Shown in pieces: positions 1 through 5,866 of a stretch of 8,288 nucleotides of DNA (positions within the stretch are counted from its first letter, which is position 1; each line of letters begins with the position of its first letter). The position numbers were made by a program, and so were the translations under genes. This stretch comes from an uncultured Lachnospiraceae bacterium. Its GTDB lineage: Bacteria > Bacillota_A > Clostridia > Lachnospirales > Lachnospiraceae. The stretch is taken from assembly GCA_910587495.1 (NCBI GenBank), contig CAJUMT010000155.1:1-8288 (forward strand), in the 5' to 3' direction. The notes under the pieces were generated by a model. That model made no database searches. It was not told where the DNA came from and worked only from the letters and a program-made list of their open reading frames with translations.

Positions 1-1
1 A

Positions 2-118
2 TTAGAGAAAAATGCAATGGACTGGACAGACAGTGCTTATGTAGCAACTGAAAATAACGGACAGGCAGTAGGCTTCTTCTCCTTCGCAAAAAATTATCAC
101 ACATCAAGGGTATTCTAA
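2..118 (+). CDS. 3' end of an unidentified protein (partial)
   Basis: An open frame enters from the left edge and runs 38 codons to a TAA at 116-118. The visible tail is hydrophilic with several aromatics and ends in HTSRVF. No membrane segment or recognisable motif is present, so no family is assigned. The ATG at 17-19 has no ribosome binding site and is treated as internal. The hairpin at 146-189 lies 27 bp downstream of the stop, and a T-rich stretch follows that hairpin on this strand. This is consistent with a real gene end. The alternative is a chance open frame, since only 117 bases can be read. Confidence 0.5.
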   Translation, partial: LEKNAMDWTDSAYVATENNGQAVGFFSFAKNYHTSRVF

Positions 119-145
119 AACATGGTTCAATCTATATCGGATAAT

Positions 146-189
146 GGAGGGCTTGATCATCTAATTAGATGATTTTGCGACAGCCCCCT
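146..189. terminator. Long hairpin between convergent gene ends, probable bidirectional terminator
   Basis: The outer arms GGAGGGCT (146-153) and AGCCCCCT (182-189) pair with one A-C mismatch and one G-T. Between them lies a perfect 18-bp palindrome at 156-173 (ATCATCTAATTAGATGAT). On the plus strand the structure is followed by a T-rich stretch (TATTTATCCTTATTCTT). On the minus strand no good U-tract follows, so termination of the phosphate transporter transcript is less certain. The position between two converging stop codons (118 and 198) supports a terminator role. Confidence 0.65.
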
Positions 190-197
190 ATTTATCC

Positions 198-1973
198 TTA
201 TTCTTGTCTTACACATGATAAATCATTTTTACACAGCGTATATTTTTTTGTATACGCTTTATAAAGCTCGCGGAATCTTTCGCTGTCATTCCTGAATTCG
301 CGCAGCGATTGATGGAGTTCCATATTGCGCTGAGCCATATCTATGACACACCCGGCAATATTAGAGCAGTGATCGGAAGTGCGCTCCAGATCTGTGAGTA
401 AATCTGACCATACAAATCCCGAATCAATCGAACAGGCGCCCTGCTGTAAGCGCAGTATATGGCGGGTGCGCATCTGCTCTTTTAGGTGATCAATAACCTG
501 TTCTAATGGTTCCACCATAAAAGCCGCTTCTACATCATCTTGTAAAAAGGCGTTCAAAGACAGATCCAGGATCTCATTCACCGCGCGGGAAATAACTTCC
601 AGTTCAGAAGCGGCAGCATCTGTAATCACAAGTTCTTTTTTTCGCAGCTCCTCGGCGGATTCCAACAAGTTGACCGCATGGTCGGCGATTCTTTCAAAAT
701 CTCCGATCAGTTTCAGAAGTTTTGCAGCCTCCGCACTGTCTGATTCTCCGATCTGCTTTGCACTTAATTTCACCAGATAAGTACCCAGAATGTCTTCATA
801 ATGATCTGTCTTATTCTCCTTTTTGCGGATTGACGAAGCAAGGCCCACAGACGGATCATGCAGGACAGCCATACTTTCTTTCAATGCCTTCACTGCTGTC
901 TTTGCCATATCCTCCGCCACTTCACGGCATCGCTCCAAAGCGACCGACGGCGTATTTAAGAAACGATCATCCAACTCCGACTGTGTATCCGACTCCTTTC
1001 CGTCAGGAACCAGGCGTATCACCAGCTTTTCCAGAAAACCAGATAAAGGCAGCATCAGAACTGTGCAAAGACAGTTAAAAACAGAATGTACCACAGCAAT
1101 CCCAAACAGGGAAGCCGGTCCGTCTAAAAAAACCGGATGCAGGCAAAGGTTGACCAGGCAAAACACAGTAAGCCAGACGACCGTTCCGATCAGATTAAAC
1201 GACAGATGTACCAATGCAGCCCGCTTTGCATTTTTATTTGTTCCCACTGAAGACAGAATGGCTGTTACACAAGTGCCGATATTCTGTCCCATGATAATCG
1301 GGATTGCGGCACCGTAAGACACCTGTCCGGTAACCGCCAAAGCCTGCAGGATACCTACGGAAGCAGAACTGGACTGAATCACTGCCGTAAGAAAAGTCCC
1401 GGCCAGCACACCGGCAACCGGATTTTTGAACATAATAAAAAGGTTTTGAAACCCGGGAATCCCGGAAAGGCCTGACACGGCGTCCGACATGGTCTCCATG
1501 CCAAACATCAGCGTGGCAAACCCTAAAAAGATCATGCCTGTGTCTTTTTTCTTGTCGCTTCTTAAAAACATATAAAATATAATGCCCAGAAACGCCAGGA
1601 CCGGTGTAAAAGAGGACGGCTTTAAAAGTTTAATAAACAGATTTCCACTGTCAATTCCGGCAAGGCTCAAGATCCATGCCGTGACCGTGGTTCCGATATT
1701 CGCTCCCATGATCACATTGACCGCCTGCCGCAGTGTCATCAGGCCGGAGTTTACAAAACCTACCACCATCACAGTCGTGGCGGAAGAACTTTGAATGACC
1801 GCTGTTATGCCAAGTCCCGTCAGAAGGCCTACAGCCCTGTTGGACGTAAGCCTCCCCAAAAGCGACCGAAGTTTTCCTCCGGCTCGACGCTCCAATGCCT
1901 GCCCCATCAGATTCATACCAAATAAAAACAGGCTCAATCCTCCGATCATCGTCAGCAAATCAAAGATATCCAT
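198..1973 (-). CDS. Na+/phosphate cotransporter (Na/Pi symporter, PhoU-like C-terminal domain)
   Basis: Membrane symporter of the NptA/SLC34-like family, expected to import inorganic phosphate with sodium. Using the start chosen here (591 residues), the membrane half (about residues 1-320) contains the two inverted repeats typical of the family. Each has a QSSS motif (QSSSATT at 61-67; QSSSAS at 200-205) followed by a glycine/asparagine motif (MGANIGTT at 89-96; MGQNIGT at 228-234). A soluble, charged, helical region from about 340 to 550 matches the PhoU-like domain that bacterial members often carry. The frame could begin at 1997, but that ATG lacks a ribosome binding site. The next ATG at 1973 has purine-rich GGGAG and AAAAGGG upstream and gives the family-typical start MDIFDLLTMIGG. 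The gene lies 117 bp downstream of the ABC permease and has its own candidate promoter and Pho-box-like repeats. Family assignment is firm. The substrate is inferred from the family. Confidence 0.93.
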   Translation of the reverse strand: MDIFDLLTMIGGLSLFLFGMNLMGQALERRAGGKLRSLLGRLTSNRAVGLLTGLGITAVIQSSSATTVMVVGFVNSGLMTLRQAVNVIMGANIGTTVTAWILSLAGIDSGNLFIKLLKPSSFTPVLAFLGIIFYMFLRSDKKKDTGMIFLGFATLMFGMETMSDAVSGLSGIPGFQNLFIMFKNPVAGVLAGTFLTAVIQSSSASVGILQALAVTGQVSYGAAIPIIMGQNIGTCVTAILSSVGTNKNAKRAALVHLSFNLIGTVVWLTVFCLVNLCLHPVFLDGPASLFGIAVVHSVFNCLCTVLMLPLSGFLEKLVIRLVPDGKESDTQSELDDRFLNTPSVALERCREVAEDMAKTAVKALKESMAVLHDPSVGLASSIRKKENKTDHYEDILGTYLVKLSAKQIGESDSAEAAKLLKLIGDFERIADHAVNLLESAEELRKKELVITDAAASELEVISRAVNEILDLSLNAFLQDDVEAAFMVEPLEQVIDHLKEQMRTRHILRLQQGACSIDSGFVWSDLLTDLERTSDHCSNIAGCVIDMAQRNMELHQSLREFRNDSERFRELYKAYTKKYTLCKNDLSCVRQE

Positions 1974-1977
1974 AAAA

Positions 1978-1992
1978 CCCTTTTCATCTCCC
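1978..1992 (-). promoter_or_regulatory. Ribosome binding region that favours the start at 1973
   Basis: Read on the minus strand, this stretch contains GGGAG, then GAAAAGGG, with the latter 4 nt before the ATG at 1971-1973. Neither spacing is ideal (14 nt for GGGAG, 4 nt for AAAAGGG). The upstream in-frame ATG at 1995-1997 is preceded only by GGGA 12 nt away. The downstream start is therefore preferred, with moderate confidence. Confidence 0.5.
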
Positions 1993-2023
1993 TGCATTAT
2001 TTACAGTATTCCCATTAAGTTTT

Positions 2024-2054
2024 ATTATACAACAAGATTTTTAAATCTATTATC
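2024..2054 (-). promoter_or_regulatory. Candidate promoter of the phosphate transporter gene
   Basis: A perfect TATAAT lies at 2029-2024 on the minus strand, giving a start near 2017 and a leader of about 45 nt. The hexamer 17 bp upstream (TAATAG) is a poor -35, as expected for an activator-dependent promoter. A second option is GATAAT (2054-2049) with TTTACA (2078-2073) as its -35 at 18-bp spacing. That alternative would place the Pho-box-like repeat over the -35 itself. A short dyad AGATTT-TT-AAATCT (2035-2048) lies in the same stretch. Confidence 0.5.
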
Positions 2055-2061
2055 TTGATAT

Positions 2062-2078
2062 TGTAAAATCTGTGTAAA
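2062..2078 (-). promoter_or_regulatory. Pho-box-like direct repeat (TTTACA-N5-TTTACA)
   Basis: The minus strand reads TTTACA CAGAT TTTACA: two identical hexamers with an 11-bp period. The Gram-positive PhoP recognition element is TT(A/C/T)ACA repeated with about 5 bp between copies. The pair lies about 10 bp upstream of the -35 position of the TATAAT promoter, roughly -45 to -61. The downstream gene is a phosphate transporter, so the context fits. Only two copies are visible, while strong PhoP sites usually have four. Chance occurrence in this AT-rich gap is possible. Confidence 0.5.
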
Positions 2079-2090
2079 GCCCGCGAAAAA

Positions 2091-4196
2091 TCAGATTCGC
2101 CGGGCAATCCCCACGATCTGCTTCATCTTTTGATAAGCCAAACGATATACGCCGTATAAAACCCCGGCAATCAATGCCATCCAGACAAGTTCCATCAGAA
2201 GCATTCTCAGTTCAAAAACCTGCAGGTTCATATCATTAAAGTAGGTCAAAAACAGAGAGAAAATACCTGTCACCATACACCCCGCCGCCACGGGATATGC
2301 AAAGATTTTCCGAAGCTGCACTTTGATCACGTTTTCTTCGTAAGCATCATCTGCTCCGAGTTTTTTCAGATCTTCAAAAAGCTGTCGGTTGTCCATGGCG
2401 ATGGTGACGCTCCTGACATAACTCATAATTCCTGCCGCCGCCAGTGAAATCACAGCAATATAAAGGCTTAAAAGTACAAATACTGCGACCAGTTCCATGG
2501 CATCTGCCTGCAGCAGAACTTTGGAAAAAGGCGCATATTTCCACTCGCCCATAATCTGTGTATTATCAGGCGACAAATCAATCTTTCCGGTATAGCCATA
2601 ATCCTTCCCTGCTGCCCGCGCCAGTTCCTCTTCATGGGCGTCATACAGACGGTAATGATTGGAAAGATCCGTTGCCCGTGCAATACATGCTTCTTTCCAG
2701 GCGTCCGCAAATTCATAGGTTTCCATCACACGTCCCACATTAAAAAACATATGTTTCTCTTTTTGTTCTTCTGTCAGCCCATCAGAAAATTTCTGATAAT
2801 CCTCATCGGACAATACAAAGGCAAAGGGATCACTGCAGATTGCCAGGTTGTCAAATTCCACGGTTCCTCCAAACACAGGCGTTATACTCTCTTTTGTGAG
2901 AGGATGTTCAATGGCGTTTAAACAGTCTACATCCACCCAGATCGTCTCGAGAAAACCTGTCGAGGTGATTGTCTTATATTCCCCTTCTGACAGCGAAATC
3001 CGATGCCCCGAAATCCGGGAAAAATCAGAGGCGGAAATAAAGGACGCCAGCTTCTCATATTCCACGTCAAAATACCGCCTGCTGTCATCCATATCCCGTC
3101 CGGTATACCGGATCAGTAGCTGCAAAGATTCCAACTCCTCATAAGACGTGATGCTCACGCCATACGCTTCAGCCAGCTGCATGGTTTCTTCCCGGGTGAT
3201 CTGCTGCTCTTTCGCAGGATAATGCATAGAATAATCATAGGGCGCTTCGCTTCCGCCTTCCATGGCACTGTAATAATACATCACGCCCCAGAAAGCAGAC
3301 AATACCATCATAAATACCAGCAGTGCAATCACGCACATATTCCGCGTGGTCTGCCGGGCGGTAAAACGCATCAGATTCGTGGAAATAATGTTTTTATAAT
3401 ATTTCTCCGGATGCTTTCCTTTTTTAGTGTGCGCCACCGCGCTTAACATCAGTAAATACAAACCTGCCACGCAAAGCAAATAGGTCGCATTCCATATTCC
3501 AGGCATTCCCTGTCTGAACAGACGGACGCTAAACTGCGGAACGATCATGGCAAGGATCAGTCCCATCACAACGAGGAAAACGCCAAGCCTGCCGACCCAC
3601 GGCATGATCCTGCATACCATCTCCGTTTTTCTGGCAGCATTTAAAATATCCATAATATTGGCTCTATGTATAAAACGGATCCCCAAAATCAGAATACATA
3701 AAGTAAGCGCCGCCGCAAATATAAGACCTGCCAGTATGCCTGTGAGCCCGATGCGGTACTGCATCTGCTTTGTATCAATCACCATCACCCGAAACAGCTT
3801 CCAGATCAAAAAAGATACTGGCACCGCCAGCAGGATACCGGAAAAAATATATTTCCCCACGACAGCTGCCAGCTCTGCAGACAGCTGACGGGCAAGCTCT
3901 TTTTTCTGCGCGCCCAATGCAAGCATGACTCCAAACTCTCTGCTTTTTCTGCGGAAAAACAAGCCGCTGCCATACAGGGTAAAAAGAAGGCATCCAATCA
4001 CCACCACGCCCAACATCAGCCACATCAGCTTTCTTGTATCTCCGCCCGGCGGCAGAAATTCCTGTATGGAGGGCGAGAAAAACATCAATGTAAAGGAAGA
4101 TACCAAAAGTACCGACAAAAAGATGCAGATTCCAAGAAGCCTGTACTGGTCTTTATTCTGTCTACGAAGTTTCTCCGTAATCTTATGCATTGTCAT
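2091..4196 (-). CDS. FtsX-type ABC transporter permease, BceB-like layout
   Basis: Membrane subunit of an ABC transporter, 701 residues. Hydrophobic segments suggest ten membrane helices, at about 20-40, 58-80, 108-132, 150-175, 200-220, 237-256, 287-309, 567-594, 631-653 and 664-687. A hydrophilic extracellular domain of about 255 residues (310-566) lies between TM7 and TM8. This arrangement is the hallmark of BceB-type permeases for antimicrobial-peptide detoxification and sensing. The cytoplasmic FtsX-like motif REFGVMLALGAQKKEL (86-101) follows TM2, and a related stretch (FEDLKKLGADDAYEE, about 607-621) follows TM8. The start overlaps the ATPase gene by 14 bp. Its AGGAGG (4207-4202) is 5 nt away and lies inside the ATPase coding sequence, so translation is probably coupled. 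The extracellular domain was not recognised beyond its position. Peptide-antibiotic resistance is an inference from architecture, and lipoprotein or signal-peptide export remains possible. Confidence 0.9.
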   Translation of the reverse strand: MTMHKITEKLRRQNKDQYRLLGICIFLSVLLVSSFTLMFFSPSIQEFLPPGGDTRKLMWLMLGVVVIGCLLFTLYGSGLFFRRKSREFGVMLALGAQKKELARQLSAELAAVVGKYIFSGILLAVPVSFLIWKLFRVMVIDTKQMQYRIGLTGILAGLIFAAALTLCILILGIRFIHRANIMDILNAARKTEMVCRIMPWVGRLGVFLVVMGLILAMIVPQFSVRLFRQGMPGIWNATYLLCVAGLYLLMLSAVAHTKKGKHPEKYYKNIISTNLMRFTARQTTRNMCVIALLVFMMVLSAFWGVMYYYSAMEGGSEAPYDYSMHYPAKEQQITREETMQLAEAYGVSITSYEELESLQLLIRYTGRDMDDSRRYFDVEYEKLASFISASDFSRISGHRISLSEGEYKTITSTGFLETIWVDVDCLNAIEHPLTKESITPVFGGTVEFDNLAICSDPFAFVLSDEDYQKFSDGLTEEQKEKHMFFNVGRVMETYEFADAWKEACIARATDLSNHYRLYDAHEEELARAAGKDYGYTGKIDLSPDNTQIMGEWKYAPFSKVLLQADAMELVAVFVLLSLYIAVISLAAAGIMSYVRSVTIAMDNRQLFEDLKKLGADDAYEENVIKVQLRKIFAYPVAAGCMVTGIFSLFLTYFNDMNLQVFELRMLLMELVWMALIAGVLYGVYRLAYQKMKQIVGIARRI

Positions 4197-4935
4197 CGTC
4201 GCCTCCTAACGTACGAATTGTATTTAAAAGTTCGTCCATAAACGCCCTCCTGGTACCTTTTCTTGCCAGTTCCCCATAGATCTGTCCGTCTTTTAAAACG
4301 ATCACTCTGTCACAAAAAGAAGCCGCAAAGCTGTCATGGGTAACCATAAAAATGGTTGCACCCATGATTTCCCTTGCCTGCAGAAAGGCGTCGATAACTG
4401 TTTTACAGGATTTGCTGTCCAGGTTTCCGGTCGGTTCGTCCGCCAGGATTACATACGGCTGATTCATAAGCGCCCGCGCCACCGCCGTGCGCTGTTTTTC
4501 CCCGCCCGAAATCTCTGCAGGATATTTGTCCAAAATCTTCTCGATTCCAAACAACCGGCATATATTTTTGGCTTTTTCCTCCATCTGCGCCACCGGACGG
4601 CAGGCAATAATCTGCGGCAGGCATATATTTTCAAAGACTGTCAGGCCGTCCAGCAGCATAAAATCCTGAAAAACAAATCCCATTTTCCGATTGCGGACTT
4701 TCGCAAGCTCTCTCTCCTGCAGCTTTGACAATTCTTTACCCCCCAACAGGATTTCCCCCTTTTCATGAGGTATAAAGCAGGAAATACAGTTGAGAAGCGT
4801 TGTCTTTCCCGAACCGGACGGACCCATAACAGCCACAAATTCTCCTTTTTTCACATCTAAAGATATGTCCTTTAGTACCGGAAATGTCTGCGTTCCTGAC
4901 ACATAATTTTTTGACAAATGTCTCACTTTCAGCAT
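4183..4935 (-). CDS. ABC transporter ATP-binding protein (BceA/LolD/MacB-like)
   Basis: Cytoplasmic ATPase that powers the adjacent FtsX-type permease, 250 residues, a normal length for the family. All catalytic elements are intact: Walker A GPSGSGKTT (38-46), Q-loop Gln90, signature ISGGEKQR (142-149), Walker B ILADE with Asp166 and Glu167, D-loop GNLDS (170-174) and switch His200 (VTHD). The signature ISGGEKQR, in place of LSGGQQQR, is seen in BceA-type members. The start is supported by AGGAGG at 4951-4946, 10 nt upstream, and by the typical opening MLKVRHLSKNY. It is the first gene of the minus-strand operon and is divergent from the response regulator. The control region between them carries a LytTR-type operator, so regulation by that system is likely (inference). 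Confidence 0.95.
   Translation of the reverse strand: MLKVRHLSKNYVSGTQTFPVLKDISLDVKKGEFVAVMGPSGSGKTTLLNCISCFIPHEKGEILLGGKELSKLQERELAKVRNRKMGFVFQDFMLLDGLTVFENICLPQIIACRPVAQMEEKAKNICRLFGIEKILDKYPAEISGGEKQRTAVARALMNQPYVILADEPTGNLDSKSCKTVIDAFLQAREIMGATIFMVTHDSFAASFCDRVIVLKDGQIYGELARKGTRRAFMDELLNTIRTLGGDDDNA
4202..4207 (-). promoter_or_regulatory. Ribosome binding site of the permease inside the ATPase gene
   Basis: AGGAGG on the minus strand spans the two glycine codons near the ATPase C-terminus (GGDDDNA). It sits 5 nt before the permease ATG (4196-4194) and 11 nt before a second in-frame ATG (4190-4188). The first ATG is chosen, but the second would shorten the protein by only two residues. 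Confidence 0.75.
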
Positions 4936-4974
4936 AGCCTGATGCCCTCCTGTTTTAAATCAAATGATAGTTAT

Positions 4975-5003
4975 ATTTTATCGAAGCAGCATACGAAATG
5001 CAG
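4975..5003 (-). promoter_or_regulatory. Weak candidate promoter of the ABC operon
   Basis: On the minus strand TAAAAT (4980-4975), partly overlapping TATAAC, is the best -10 hexamer upstream of the ATPase start. It implies a leader of roughly 33 nt. The hexamer 17 bp upstream (CTGCAT, 5003-4998) matches the -35 consensus poorly. The LytTR-type repeats begin about 13 bp beyond that -35 position. A weak core promoter beside an activator site fits activator dependence, but the assignment is tentative. Confidence 0.35.
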
Positions 5004-5016
5004 CGGTAAAAACCGT

Positions 5017-5046
5017 CATGTTTGGAGGTGTTTTTGTAAAGTTTGG
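5017..5046 (+). promoter_or_regulatory. Probable LytTR (AgrA-type) operator: two 9-bp direct repeats
   Basis: Two copies of GTTTGGA start at 5020 and 5041, exactly 21 bp apart. As 9-mers they read CATGTTTGG (5017-5025) and AAAGTTTGG (5038-5046), separated by 12 bp. The LytTR consensus [TA][AC][CA]GTTN[AG][TG], repeated with 10-13 bp between copies, is matched at 9 of 9 positions by the second copy and 7 of 9 by the first. The pair lies between the two divergent candidate promoters, about 15 bp from the plus-strand -35 and 13 bp from the minus-strand -35 position. The adjacent gene encodes a LytTR regulator, which is the obvious candidate ligand. Confidence 0.65.
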
Positions 5047-5088
5047 AAAACGTGCCCGGCATTTACAAAAAGCGGATTGTTTTGTAAA
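5032..5088. repeat. Three copies of a 9-bp element in alternating orientation
   Basis: TTTTGTAAA occurs at 5032-5040 and 5080-5088, and its exact reverse complement TTTACAAAA at 5062-5070. The first and second copies extend to a perfect 10-bp inverted repeat (5031-5040 with 5062-5071). The second and third form a 9-bp inverted repeat with a 9-nt spacer. The middle copy contains the -35 of the response regulator promoter, and the last copy overlaps its -10. The position suggests an operator at DNA level, since most of it lies upstream of the predicted transcript. Confidence 0.55.
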
Positions 5089-5090
5089 AT
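5062..5090 (+). promoter_or_regulatory. Sigma-A-type promoter of the two-component operon
   Basis: TTTACA (5062-5067) and TAAAAT (5085-5090) are separated by 17 bp, and each matches the housekeeping consensus at five of six positions. Transcription would start near 5097, leaving a leader of about 38 nt before the ATG at 5135. The LytTR-type repeats lie just upstream, the normal place for an activator. Confidence 0.65.
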
Positions 5091-5134
5091 AAGAACATAT
5101 GATAAACATCCACACTACAAGCAGGAGAAATTAT

Positions 5135-5839
5135 ATGCTCAATATTGGAATCTGCGATGACGAGATGCCCATGCGAAAAGCGCTTCGTATGCCTTTAGAA
5201 CGAAAACTGCAGTTGTTGGGGGAAAGTTACCGGATCTTTGAATATGATTCCGGAGAAGCGCTCATGAAGCGTATGGAATCAGCAGAACTGGATCTGTTAT
5301 TTTTAGACATAGAGATGAAAGATTTAAGCGGTATGGATACCGCCAGAGCTTTAAGAGAAAAAGGCTCGCATACGATGTTAATCTTTGTGACAGCCTACCC
5401 GGATTATGTGTTTCAGGGTTATGAAGTCCATGCATTTCACTATATATTAAAACCCTATGAAGAACAAAAAATTCAGAAAGTATTAGAGCAGGCATTAGAA
5501 GAACTCGGAAGAAATCAGGAACAATTTTTTCTTCTGGAACAAAAATCCGGTGTTTTAAGGATTCCGTTAAAAACGATTCTGGCATTTTCCAGTGACAGGC
5601 GGAAAGTGTCGATTTTATTGACCGAAGGAGAAAAATTAGATTTTTATGGAAAGCTGGACGAAGTAAAAGGCAGCCTTCCGGATTATTTTGTCCGCTGTCA
5701 TAACAGGCACCTGATTAACCTGAACCATGTGACCGCCCTGGAAAAAGACCGCTGCATCTGTGGTGATTTAAGTTTTCCGGTCAGCCGTGCATATAAGCAG
5801 CCTCTGGAGATCGCCTTCGCCCGCTTTCTGCTGCATTAA
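5135..5839 (+). CDS. LytTR-family response regulator (AgrA/VirR-like)
   Basis: Cytoplasmic transcription regulator of 234 residues, the normal size for this family. The N-terminal receiver domain (about 1-120) has the acidic pair Asp8/Asp9 (CDDE), the phospho-acceptor Asp58 (FLDIEM), Thr86 (VTAYPDY) and Lys106 (LKPY), so it should be phosphorylated normally. The C-terminal LytTR DNA-binding domain (about 133-232) shows the typical motif YFVRCHNRHLINLNHV (184-199). An upstream in-frame ATG at 5099 exists, but it lies almost at the predicted transcript start and lacks a ribosome binding site. The ATG at 5135 has AGGAG (5123-5127) 7 nt upstream and gives the classic opening MLNIGICDDE. The kinase gene follows after 27 bp in the same operon. 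Targets are probably the operator at 5017-5046, hence its own operon and the divergent ABC genes (inference). Confidence 0.94.
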   Translation: MLNIGICDDEMPMRKALRMPLERKLQLLGESYRIFEYDSGEALMKRMESAELDLLFLDIEMKDLSGMDTARALREKGSHTMLIFVTAYPDYVFQGYEVHAFHYILKPYEEQKIQKVLEQALEELGRNQEQFFLLEQKSGVLRIPLKTILAFSSDRRKVSILLTEGEKLDFYGKLDEVKGSLPDYFVRCHNRHLINLNHVTALEKDRCICGDLSFPVSRAYKQPLEIAFARFLLH

Positions 5840-5866
5840 ACAGTATTTAGAACAGGAGTTTACACA

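Noticed and set aside
823..1317. A 164-codon plus-strand open frame opposite the phosphate transporter
   Set aside because: It is antisense to a well-conserved membrane protein gene, has low-complexity basic composition and shows no family motif.
1974..1997. Longer phosphate transporter with eight extra residues (MQGDEKGF)
   Set aside because: There is no ribosome binding site before 1997. The extension contains the likely ribosome binding region of the next ATG, and homologues typically begin at the MDIF-like sequence. The evidence is moderate, so the longer form is not excluded.
5003..5016. Small dyad CGGT-AAAA-ACCG in the control region
   Set aside because: The stem is only 4 bp and has no T-run. 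It is too short to call an operator or terminator on its own.
5018..5092. A 24-codon open frame on the plus strand (MFGGVFVKFGKR...) that might be a signal peptide gene for the AgrC-like kinase
   Set aside because: It has no ribosome binding site, it spans the LytTR repeats and contains the promoter -35 and -10, and its start lies upstream of the predicted transcript start. It is more simply explained as regulatory DNA.
5099..5134. N-terminal extension of the response regulator by 12 residues (MINIHTTSRRNY)
   Set aside because: It lacks a ribosome binding site and sits at the predicted transcript start. The ATG at 5135 has AGGAG at 7 nt and matches the family N-terminus.
4918..5160. An 80-codon plus-strand open frame spanning the divergent control region into the regulator
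   Set aside because: It overlaps the ATPase start, the operator and the regulator start in another frame, has no ribosome binding site and shows no recognisable motif.
5262..5585. A 107-codon minus-strand open frame opposite the response regulator
   Set aside because: It is antisense to an intact receiver domain and has no motif or ribosome binding support.
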